Source of the DNA: CAVPJW01 sp963705525
Lineage (GTDB): Bacteria; Acidobacteriota; Vicinamibacteria; Vicinamibacterales; CAVPJW01
Assembly: GCA_963705525.1 (NCBI GenBank)
Contig: CAVPJW010000004.1
Location: 310,001-374,000, forward strand
Length of the DNA: 64,000 nt
Direction: 5' to 3'
Positions 51,001-59,031 of the stretch are shown here, piece after piece. Position numbers and translations under genes: made by a program. Under the pieces are notes generated by a model. It was given only the letters and a program-made list of their open reading frames with translations. It did no database searches and had not been told where the DNA came from. Position 1 is the stretch's first letter; the number at the start of each line of letters is the position of its first letter.

Positions 51001-52299
51001 CTACACGATCCCCGCGCTCGCCGGGCTTGCCGCGCCGCGCTCCTGCGCCTTGAGCTCGCGGTAGCGGCTCGCGCGGTAGACGGCGATCGGATCAATCGCT
51101 CCTTCGCTCCGGCGACGCGCCATCGCAAGAATCGGCGAGACGTTCTCGTTGAACGCTTCCTTGAGCGTCGCGAGCGCCATCAGCGCGTCGTTCGAATCCT
51201 GATAGCTCTCGAGTGCCCGCCTGTCCACGAGCAGCGCCTTGATGTACGCGCGCTGCACTTCCATCGCACTCGACGTCAGCGCCTCAAGGGGATCGGTGAC
51301 GTTGTGCGACTGGTCCAGCATGTACGCGGGCGAGAATCCGGCGACGCGTCCGAGCTCGGCATCCACGAGCTCGTTGAACACAAGAAACAGCTGAAACGGC
51401 GTGATTGAGCCCGAGTCGAGATCGTCATCGCCGTACTTGCTGTCGTTGAAGTGAAATCCGCCGAGTTTGCCGAACTGGATGAGCCGCGCCACGATCATCT
51501 CGATGTTGACGTTCGGCGCATGGTGCCCGAGATCCACGAGACAGCGGGCCTTCGGCCCGAGCTGTGTGGCCGCCCAGTAGCTGACGCCCCAGTCGTTTAT
51601 GACGGTCGAGTAAAACGCGGGCTCGTACAGCTTGTGCTCGAGGAACACCTGCCAGTCGGCCGGCAGGCCGGCGTAGATGGCCCGCATGCTGTCCAGATAG
51701 CGATCGAGCGTCCGGCGAAAATGCTGCTGGCCCGGAAAGTTTCCGCCATCGGCGATCCAGACGGTGAGCGCTTTCGATCCGAGGGCCTGGCCGATCTCGA
51801 TGCACTCGAGATTGTGCTCCACGGCTTGCCGCCGCACAGCAGGGTCCGTGTGACTCAGGCTGCCAAACTTGTACGAGTGCGGCTGGTCGGGTTGATCCTG
51901 AAAGGTGTTGGAGTTCATCGCGTCAAAGCCGAGGCCGAGCGAGACGGCCAGCTGCTTCAAACGACCGCGGTCAGCGGGACGGTCCCATGGAATATGAAGC
52001 GAAATGTTCGGCGTGATTCTCGTCAGCTGGTTGATGACCGCGCAGTCGTGCAGTTTCTCGTCGATGCCGCGCGGTTCCCCGATGCCGGGAAAGCGGGCGA
52101 AGCGGGTCCCGCCCGTCCCGACGCCCCACGACGGCACAGCCACGCGATATGCCTGGGCGCGTCCGACGAGCCACTCGACGTCGATATCGCGGCGCGACAA
52201 CTGCTCGCCGAGCGATTCGAAGTCGCGCTCCAGATCGGTGGCCAGGCTCGCGTTCTGCTGCTCAACGAGTGATGGAGCGATCTGCGGGCGGTCGATCAT
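51001..52299 (-). CDS. L-rhamnose isomerase (RhaI type)
   Basis: This is a 432-residue TIM-barrel sugar isomerase converting L-rhamnose to L-rhamnulose. It starts MIDRPQIAPSLVEQQNASLA. SLHIPWDRPADRGRLKQLAV, TVWIADGGNFPGQQHFRRTL, EHKLYEPAFYSTVINDWGVS and VDLGHHAPNVNIEMIVARLI hold the metal-binding E, D and H residues in the order of the Pseudomonas-type L-rhamnose isomerase, which differs from E. coli RhaA. ATG 52299 has GAGGT at proper spacing. It is co-transcribed with rhaB. No rhamnulose-phosphate aldolase gene is seen in the window. Confidence 0.93.
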   Translation of the reverse strand: MIDRPQIAPSLVEQQNASLATDLERDFESLGEQLSRRDIDVEWLVGRAQAYRVAVPSWGVGTGGTRFARFPGIGEPRGIDEKLHDCAVINQLTRITPNISLHIPWDRPADRGRLKQLAVSLGLGFDAMNSNTFQDQPDQPHSYKFGSLSHTDPAVRRQAVEHNLECIEIGQALGSKALTVWIADGGNFPGQQHFRRTLDRYLDSMRAIYAGLPADWQVFLEHKLYEPAFYSTVINDWGVSYWAATQLGPKARCLVDLGHHAPNVNIEMIVARLIQFGKLGGFHFNDSKYGDDDLDSGSITPFQLFLVFNELVDAELGRVAGFSPAYMLDQSHNVTDPLEALTSSAMEVQRAYIKALLVDRRALESYQDSNDALMALATLKEAFNENVSPILAMARRRSEGAIDPIAVYRASRYRELKAQERGAASPASAGIV

Positions 52300-52385
52300 A
52301 GGTGGACCTCGACAGCGATTATGTCGGCGCAAGGCTCACGGCGCAAGGCGTCCTGTCCGAGTATCATGTATGAACCACCGGCGAA

Positions 52386-55300
52386 ATGGCGTTAGAGCGA
52401 GGGACACGACTAGGACCTTACGAAATTACCGATCGCGTCGGCGCGGGCGGCATGGGCGAGGTCTATCGAGCCCACGACCCGCGTCTCGGACGCGATGTGG
52501 CCATCAAGGTCCTTCCGCAGGACCTCACGAGAGACCCGGACCGCCTGCGGCGTTTTGAAATCGAAGCCCGCGCCGCCGCGGCGCTCAACCATCCCAACAT
52601 CCTCGCCGTCTACGACATTGGCGAGGACGATGAGACCCCGTTCGTCGTCTCTGAACTGCTCGAGGGTCAGACGCTCCGGCGCGCGCTTCTCGAAGGACCC
52701 GTGCCACTTCGACGCGTGCTGGACTACGCCCGCCAGATCTCGGCCGGCCTCTCGGCCGCCCATTCGCGCGGCATCGTGCACAGGGATCTGAAGCCGGAAA
52801 ATATTTTCCTGACCACGGACGGGCGCGTGAAGATTCTCGACTTCGGGCTGGCCAAGGTGACGGCGGCCGCCAGCGGCCAGGAGCTCGTCACGACGCTCAT
52901 CCACGGTCCTTCTACCAGGATGGGCGCCGTGCTCGGGACCGTTGGATACATGGCGCCCGAGCAGGCAACCGGGAAGCCGCTCGATTTCCGCTGCGACCAG
53001 TTTGCCTTCGGCATCGTCCTCTACGAGCTCCTGAGCGGACGTCGAACGTTCGAGCGCAGCACGTCGGTCGAGGAGCTGGCCGCGATCATTCGCGACGAGC
53101 CTCGCCCGCTCGCGGACCTGAACCCGGAAGTCCCCCTGCCTCTGCAGTGGCTCATCGCGCGATGCCTTGCCAAGGACCCGCTCGATCGCTATGAGTCGAC
53201 GCGCGACCTCGTGCGCGATCTCGACACGATGGCGACGCACCTGGCGGCAAGCCCCGTCCGTGCGGCGGCCCCGGAGCCTGCGAGCCTGCCGGTCCCGAGG
53301 ACGGCTCTGATCGGCCGCGACGCCGAGGTGGAAAAAGGGTCGCAGCTCCTGCTCCGCGACCGCGTACGCCTGGTCACCTTCACGGGCGCCGCCGGGACGG
53401 GCAAGACGCGTCTCGCGCTGCAGCTCGCCGCCGACCTCAAGACGCATTTTCCGGCCGGCGTGTTCTTCGCCGGCTTGTCGGCGACGATTGACCCGACGCT
53501 GGTCGCGAACGCCGTGGCGCAGGCTTTCGGCGTCAGGCCGACCGCACAGACCTCGATCGTCCTGGCTCTGCGCGATCGGATCCAGCAGCTCACGGCGCCG
53601 GCGCTCCTGGTTCTGGACAACTTCGAGCACCTGATCTCCGCAGGCCCCTTCGTCGCCGAGCTCGTGGCTTCGAACGCCCCACTCAAGATCCTGGTGACGA
53701 GCCGCGAGCCGCTGCGCGTCTCCGAGGAACACGAGTTCCCCGTGCTGCCGCTGGCACGCCCGGATCCAACGCGCTCCGCCCCAGAGATGCTGGCGAAGAA
53801 CCCGGCCGTAATGCTGTTCATCGAACGGGCGACGGCGTCGAAACCCGACTTTTCTCTGACCGGCGACAACGCCCGCGCCATCGCCGAGATCTGTAATCGG
53901 CTGGACGGCCTGCCGCTGGCGATCGAGCTCGCCGCCGCCCGGGTCAAGACTCTCCCTCCCAATGCGATGCTCGGTCGCCTTCAAAGCCGACTGCAGATTC
54001 TCACCGGAGGCGCGAGGGACCTTCCCGCACGCCAGCAGACGCTGCGCGGTGCGATCGCCTGGAGCCACGACCTGCTGACGGAACCGGAGCAACGCCTGTT
54101 CCGGCGGCTTTCAGTCTTCGTCGGCGGGTGCACCTTCGAAGCGACCGAAGCGGTCTCGGATGTCCGACGCGATCTGGGCATCGACGTCATCGACGGCATC
54201 GATTCGCTCGTCAACAAGAGTCTGCTCCAGCTCTCCGAGCAGCCCGATGGCGAGGCTCGACTGACGACCATGGAGACCATCCGGGAGTACGGGCTCGAGC
54301 AGCTGGCCGAACGGGGTGAAGAGGCGCTCGTCCGAAAGGCCCACGCTGCCTACTATCTCGTGCTGGCCGAGGAAGCCGCCACGAACATCGAGGGATCCGA
54401 TCAGCCCATCTGGCTCGATCGGCTCGATCGCGACCTGGACAACATCCGCGCAGCCCTCGACTGGTTGACCAAAACCGAGAACGTTGAATGGGGCCTGCGC
54501 CTGGGTGCGGGCCTCCTGCGGTACTGGGAGCTGCGCGAGCTCTTCGCGGAGGGCCGTGAGCGCCTGGACTCGCTTCTCCGCGTGCCGGGCGCCGCGCAAC
54601 CTTCGTCGGCCAGAGCGAAGGCCGTCTTCGCAAGCGGGGTCCTGGGATCCGGACAGCGCGACTTCGAAGCCACGGAACAGCTGTTCAAGGAGAGCTGCGA
54701 GATCTACAGGAGCCTCGGCGAAACTCGCGGCGTGACTATCGCGCTCAACGCCCTCGCGAACACGCGGACGCATCTCGGCGACCATCTCGGCGCGCAGCAA
54801 CTCTTCGAGGAGGCGGCGGCGCTCTCGGAGGAAATTGGCGATCGCCTCATGCTGGCCCGCGCCTTGAGCAACCAGGCAAGCATGCTGAAGGAACAGCGCG
54901 CCTATGACGAGGCGCAGCGCCGGCATCAGGAATCGATGACGCTCTTCCGGGAGCTGGGAGACGAGACGGGCGTCGCCTGGTCGCTCCACCATCAGGCCGA
55001 CATCGCCCGTGAACTGGGCGATCGCGCGCAGGCGCGCATGCTCTACGAGCGAGCCCTTGCTGGATTCGAATCGCTCGCTGATCCCTGGAGTGCCGGCACG
55101 CTGCGAATCGACCTCGCCAGCCTGGCGCTGGACGAGGGCAACCTGGCCTCAGCGCTCGAGCGCCTTCGGGAGGCGGTCGACGATTTCAGGCAGCTGGGCG
55201 GCCACAAGCGCGGCCTCGCCCGCGCGCTCGAAGGCTATGCGCGCGCCGCGGCGGCGCAGGGCAGAGCGGATCGTGCGATGCGGCTGGCGGGCGCCGCGGC

Positions 55301-55484
55301 GGCGCTCCGACGATTGGTCGGGACGCCGCTCCTCGCGACGGAGCAGCAACTCCTGCTCGTTCATCTGCAGTCCGCCCACGATCAATTGACTGCGTCAGAG
55401 CGCTCGCGCGTCTGGATGGCCGGCTGCACTATGACGATGGAAGAGGCGATCGAGTTCGCGGTGGAGAATCAGGGAAGCGGCTAG
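52386..55484 (+). CDS. Ser/Thr kinase fused to an AAA-like ATPase and TPR repeats
   Basis: This is a 1032-residue regulator. The kinase domain (about 12-270) has GAGGMGEVYRAH, catalytic K41, HRDLKPEN (132-139), DFG (152-154) and GTVGYMAPEQA. A second module (about 305-620) is a signal-transduction ATPase like those of LuxR/AfsR-type regulators: Walker A TFTGAAGTGKTRLALQLA, LLVLDNFEHLISAG (Walker B), ILVTSREPLRVSEEHEFPVL and GLPLAIELAAARVKTLPPN. The C-terminal 380 residues are TPR repeats. No helix-turn-helix is visible, so partners are probably proteins. It is divergent from the rhamnose genes, 86 bases apart, so co-control is possible. Confidence 0.92.
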   Translation: MALERGTRLGPYEITDRVGAGGMGEVYRAHDPRLGRDVAIKVLPQDLTRDPDRLRRFEIEARAAAALNHPNILAVYDIGEDDETPFVVSELLEGQTLRRALLEGPVPLRRVLDYARQISAGLSAAHSRGIVHRDLKPENIFLTTDGRVKILDFGLAKVTAAASGQELVTTLIHGPSTRMGAVLGTVGYMAPEQATGKPLDFRCDQFAFGIVLYELLSGRRTFERSTSVEELAAIIRDEPRPLADLNPEVPLPLQWLIARCLAKDPLDRYESTRDLVRDLDTMATHLAASPVRAAAPEPASLPVPRTALIGRDAEVEKGSQLLLRDRVRLVTFTGAAGTGKTRLALQLAADLKTHFPAGVFFAGLSATIDPTLVANAVAQAFGVRPTAQTSIVLALRDRIQQLTAPALLVLDNFEHLISAGPFVAELVASNAPLKILVTSREPLRVSEEHEFPVLPLARPDPTRSAPEMLAKNPAVMLFIERATASKPDFSLTGDNARAIAEICNRLDGLPLAIELAAARVKTLPPNAMLGRLQSRLQILTGGARDLPARQQTLRGAIAWSHDLLTEPEQRLFRRLSVFVGGCTFEATEAVSDVRRDLGIDVIDGIDSLVNKSLLQLSEQPDGEARLTTMETIREYGLEQLAERGEEALVRKAHAAYYLVLAEEAATNIEGSDQPIWLDRLDRDLDNIRAALDWLTKTENVEWGLRLGAGLLRYWELRELFAEGRERLDSLLRVPGAAQPSSARAKAVFASGVLGSGQRDFEATEQLFKESCEIYRSLGETRGVTIALNALANTRTHLGDHLGAQQLFEEAAALSEEIGDRLMLARALSNQASMLKEQRAYDEAQRRHQESMTLFRELGDETGVAWSLHHQADIARELGDRAQARMLYERALAGFESLADPWSAGTLRIDLASLALDEGNLASALERLREAVDDFRQLGGHKRGLARALEGYARAAAAQGRADRAMRLAGAAAALRRLVGTPLLATEQQLLLVHLQSAHDQLTASERSRVWMAGCTMTMEEAIEFAVENQGSG

Positions 55485-55495
55485 CGGAAGGGGTC

Positions 55496-55768
55496 TCACT
55501 CCTCCGTGGTGGGATCGATGAGTTGCCGCACCGCCGAAATCCGGTTCGCCGGAAATCCGGACTTCACCGCGTGCTCCCGGATGGTCGCTTCGTCCGGCGC
55601 CAGATACACGCAGTACAGCTTGTCGTCGGTGACGAAGCTGTGCAGCCATTGAATCTTCGGACCCAGATCGCGCAGGGCCTTGTTCGACTGAGCGGCCGCG
55701 GCCTTCAACTCGGCCTCGGTCATCTTGCCGGCATTGGGTATCTCTCGTTCGATTATGAACTTGGGCAT
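55496..55768 (-). CDS. DUF4242 protein (nickel-binding-like)
   Basis: This 90-residue protein starts MPKFIIEREIPNAGKMTEAE and is a compact ferredoxin-like alpha/beta fold. The core QWLHSFVTDDKLYCVYLAPD followed by EATIREHAVKSGFPANRISA is the DUF4242 signature. One member (SCO4226 of Streptomyces) was found to bind nickel. This copy is a single domain with the usual length. ATG 55768 has GGAGCCCGCC before it. It lies 11 bases from the convergent kinase gene and 70 bases downstream of tenA on the same strand. Confidence 0.87.
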   Translation of the reverse strand: MPKFIIEREIPNAGKMTEAELKAAAAQSNKALRDLGPKIQWLHSFVTDDKLYCVYLAPDEATIREHAVKSGFPANRISAVRQLIDPTTEE

Positions 55769-55838
55769 GGCGGGCTCCTCAGGCCCGATGTGATGCTAGC
55801 ATGACCGCGCGGCGCTGCACATCTCTCCAACAGCAAAC

Positions 55839-56594
55839 TCAGCGCGCCCAGGTAGGCCGAGGCTCGGTCGTCGCGTGCGGCGGCCAGTCCCTCGGCCTGT
55901 ACGCCGCTTCCCAGAACATCCACTCGTATCGGCTGCCCTGCCGATAGAGGTCCGTCATCTGCCGGCGCTCGGCGACGTCGGCATGCTCCGCAACCTCGTC
56001 GACGATTGCCAGCACCTCGTCCACCGACTGGCTGTAGCTGGCAGATGCGTACGATTCGATCCAGAGGCGATAGCTCGCATCGGGTGAGCTGCGAGGTTTG
56101 AGATCCCGGCCGAGCTCCCGGTAGATCCAGTAACAGGGCAAGAGCGCCGACATCGCCTCGCCGAACGATCCTCGATAGGCGGTCGCCACGATGAAATTCG
56201 TGTAGGCCAGGGCGTCTGGTGGCGGCTGGGCGCGCGCCTGCACGTCGGCCGACACGCGATAGTCCGCCAGAATCGTTCGATGAAGCCGCATCTCCTCGTC
56301 GAGCGATTCCTGTGCGTGCCGCTCGAGGAGATCGGCCCATTCCTTCTTGGGCGCCTTGGCCGCAACCACGCGAAGCGCCACCGCGAACTCGCGCAGGTAG
56401 AACGCATCCTGGAGCAGGTAGCTCGCGAACACATCGTGCGGCAGCGACCCGTCGGTCATCCCGCCGATGAACGGATGCCGGAGGATTTCCTGATAGATGT
56501 CGCGGTTCGCGTCCCACAACTCGTGCGTGAACGCTCCATCTGGAGGCCGGGCGCCCAGCCACCACGCCGTGACGAGGGCCAGGATCAGATGCAT
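55839..56594 (-). CDS. TenA-family protein with N-terminal signal-like segment
   Basis: This is a 251-residue protein of the TenA/thiaminase II fold, which hydrolyses thiamine or aminopyrimidines. AFTHELWDANRDIYQEILRH, SYLLQDAFYLREFAVALRVV (Asp 63), LLPCYWIYRELG (catalytic Cys 154) and WMFWEAAYRPRDW (Glu 229) make the active site complete. The first 17 residues (MHLILALVTAWWLGARP) are hydrophobic and look like a signal peptide, which is unusual for TenA, normally cytoplasmic. Its start follows the permease stop by 3 bases, so translation is coupled. No thiamine gene or TPP riboswitch is seen. Confidence 0.87.
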   Translation of the reverse strand: MHLILALVTAWWLGARPPDGAFTHELWDANRDIYQEILRHPFIGGMTDGSLPHDVFASYLLQDAFYLREFAVALRVVAAKAPKKEWADLLERHAQESLDEEMRLHRTILADYRVSADVQARAQPPPDALAYTNFIVATAYRGSFGEAMSALLPCYWIYRELGRDLKPRSSPDASYRLWIESYASASYSQSVDEVLAIVDEVAEHADVAERRQMTDLYRQGSRYEWMFWEAAYRPRDWPPHATTEPRPTWAR

Positions 56595-56597
56595 GCG

Positions 56598-59009
56598 TCA
56601 GTCGACCCGCAGGGCGACGATGGGATCGACTCTCGTCGCGCGCCTCGCGGGGATCACGCTGGCGAGAAATGCCGCGACGGCAAGAAGGAACGAGACGCCG
56701 GCGAAGACCATCGGATCGAGCGGACTGACCTCGAAGAGCAAACCTCTGATGGCGCGGGTCACGAGGACCGATGCCACCAGCCCGCCGAGGACTCCGACAG
56801 CGACGAGCGCCATGCTTCGGCCGATGACCAGACGCATGGTGTCGCGCGATTCGGCGCCAAGCGCCATGCGGACACCGAGCTCGCGCGTGCGCTGCGTGAC
56901 GCTGTAAGACACGACGCCGTAGATGCCCACGACCGCAAGCAGCAGCGCCGAGACGGCAAACGCGCCAAGGAGCAGCATGCTGATGCGCGGCAGAAACACC
57001 GACTGCGACACCACATCCACCATCGTTTTGGCATCGTAGACGGGCTGTTCCGGGTCTACGGCCAGCACTTCCCTGCGAATCGCATCGATGAATCCCATCG
57101 GATCGGATGACGTCCTCACGATCAGCGCCATGCCCGGGAAGGGCTGCTGGAGCGACGGCAGAAACAGTTCCGCTCTCGGCTGACTGTCGAGGCCGTAGTG
57201 CTTCACGTCGCCAACGACGCCCACGACCTCACCCTTGCCGTGGGGATTCTCGACCACCCTGCCAATCGGATCCTCGCCAGGGAAATATCGCCTGGCCATC
57301 GTCTCGTTGATCACCATGACGCCCGGTGCGCCCTGGCGGTCGCGTTCCTCGAGGAACCGGCCCTTCAGTAACGCAATCTTCATCGTCTCGAAATACCCCG
57401 GTGACGCCGCCCTGATGTCGGCACGGGGTTCCTCACCCGATGGCGGCGGTGTCTTCCCTTCGATGGTGAAGGGCAACGCGAAATCGATTCCCACGGGATA
57501 CATGGGAAGCGAGCTCACCGCGGCGGCCGAGCGCACGCCGGGAATCGCTCTCACGCGATGGATCGTATCCAGAAAGAATCGGGTGCGCTGGAGCCCGGTG
57601 GTGTACTTCGTGGTCGGCAGGTAGATCTGCACCGCAACGAGATTCGCCGGTTCGAAGCCGGGCGAGACGCGCATGAGCTGCGCGAAGCTCCTCGTCATGA
57701 GTCCGGCGCCGACGAGCAGCACGAGCGCGAGGGCGACCTCGATCACGACGAGCGCGCCGAGCAGGCGGTTCGAACTGGATCCGCTCGTCACCCCGGAGAA
57801 CGCCTGGATCGTGTCGCGCAGTCCCGCGCGCGAGGCTTGAAGCGCCGGAACCAGCGCAAAGACGATGGCGACGATAATCGAGGTGACCGCCGCGAAGAGC
57901 AGCACACCGGCGTCCAGACGCACGTCCTGCATCCGCGGGAGGCTGCCCTGCGGAAGCGCATGCACGAACCTGACCCCGGCCCACGCGACGAGGAGTCCCA
58001 GCACGCCGCCAACGGCTGACAGCACGAGGCTCTCGGCAAGCACTTGACGAATCAGCTGCGCGCGCCCCGCTCCGAGCGCCGCGCGAACGGCAATCTCCGT
58101 GCGGCGCGCGGACAGGCGCGCGAGCATCAAGTTGGCGACGTTGGCGCAGACGATGAGCAGAAGAAAGCCGACGGCGCCCATGATCAGCATCAGCGCCGGC
58201 CGCACGGTCGTCACGAGTTGTTCCTGCACCGCCATCACGCGCGCGCCCCAGCCGGCGTTGCTGTCCGGGTAACTCGACCCAAGCCGCGCGGCGATGACCG
58301 TAAACTCGCGCTGCGCCTGTTCCTCGGTCGTCGAGTCGGTGAGGCGGCCAATGACGTTGAGGGCTCGCGCCTTCCGCGACCGCCCGTGCATGTCGTTGGG
58401 ATCGAAGGTGAGCGGCGTCCAGATGTCGATGTTCCCGCTCGGCGGAAAATCGAAATCGCCGGCCATGATGCCGACGACCGTGTAGGGTTGCGCGTCGAGC
58501 TGGATCTTCTGGCCGATGACGCTGGTCGATCCGCCGAAGTGCCGCTCCCAGAACGCCTGCCCGAGGATGGCCACGTGATCGGCGCCTGGTGTGCCCTCGT
58601 CGTTCGTGAACGTCCGGCCCAGGACCGCGCGCGAACCGAGCGTCTCGAACAGATTCGGCGTCACGCGCACGCTGGGCACGTCGAGCGGTTCACCCTGACC
58701 GGCAAACGCGTAGCTCACATGGCGAAAGGCCGCGAGCCCCTTCACCGTGACCGACTGTTCTTTCCAGTCCAGATAAGTGGGCGAGGAGACCAGATCCGAC
58801 GTGCCGTCGGGGTTCTGCTCGCGCATGACGACCAGGCGGGAGGGATTCTCGTACGGGAGCTGGTTGAGCAGCACCGCCTTGATCACGCTGAAGATGGCGG
58901 TGTTGGCTCCAATGCCCAGGACCAGCGTCGCCAGTGCGACGAGCGTGAACGTCGGTTGCCGTAGCAACGTTCGCACGGCGTAGCGCAAGTCCCCGATCAG
59001 ATTTCCCAT
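56598..59009 (-). CDS. ADOP-type ABC transporter permease (MacB/FtsX family)
   Basis: This is an 803-residue permease with the ADOP layout. Membrane helix 1 is LRQPTFTLVALATLVLGIGA, followed by a large periplasmic MacB_PCD domain, a central membrane block (LLIVCANVANLMLARLSARR then EIAVRAALGAGRAQLIRQVL), a second periplasmic domain, and a C-terminal helix set ending IPARRATRVDPIVALRVD. It has no ATPase domain. Such proteins are expanded in Acidobacteriota and work with separate MacB-like ATPases in efflux or envelope signalling. It is followed by the TenA-like gene, translationally coupled. Confidence 0.9.
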   Translation of the reverse strand: MGNLIGDLRYAVRTLLRQPTFTLVALATLVLGIGANTAIFSVIKAVLLNQLPYENPSRLVVMREQNPDGTSDLVSSPTYLDWKEQSVTVKGLAAFRHVSYAFAGQGEPLDVPSVRVTPNLFETLGSRAVLGRTFTNDEGTPGADHVAILGQAFWERHFGGSTSVIGQKIQLDAQPYTVVGIMAGDFDFPPSGNIDIWTPLTFDPNDMHGRSRKARALNVIGRLTDSTTEEQAQREFTVIAARLGSSYPDSNAGWGARVMAVQEQLVTTVRPALMLIMGAVGFLLLIVCANVANLMLARLSARRTEIAVRAALGAGRAQLIRQVLAESLVLSAVGGVLGLLVAWAGVRFVHALPQGSLPRMQDVRLDAGVLLFAAVTSIIVAIVFALVPALQASRAGLRDTIQAFSGVTSGSSSNRLLGALVVIEVALALVLLVGAGLMTRSFAQLMRVSPGFEPANLVAVQIYLPTTKYTTGLQRTRFFLDTIHRVRAIPGVRSAAAVSSLPMYPVGIDFALPFTIEGKTPPPSGEEPRADIRAASPGYFETMKIALLKGRFLEERDRQGAPGVMVINETMARRYFPGEDPIGRVVENPHGKGEVVGVVGDVKHYGLDSQPRAELFLPSLQQPFPGMALIVRTSSDPMGFIDAIRREVLAVDPEQPVYDAKTMVDVVSQSVFLPRISMLLLGAFAVSALLLAVVGIYGVVSYSVTQRTRELGVRMALGAESRDTMRLVIGRSMALVAVGVLGGLVASVLVTRAIRGLLFEVSPLDPMVFAGVSFLLAVAAFLASVIPARRATRVDPIVALRVD

Positions 59010-59031
59010 CGTCTGCTCCTAAGTATCCGTC

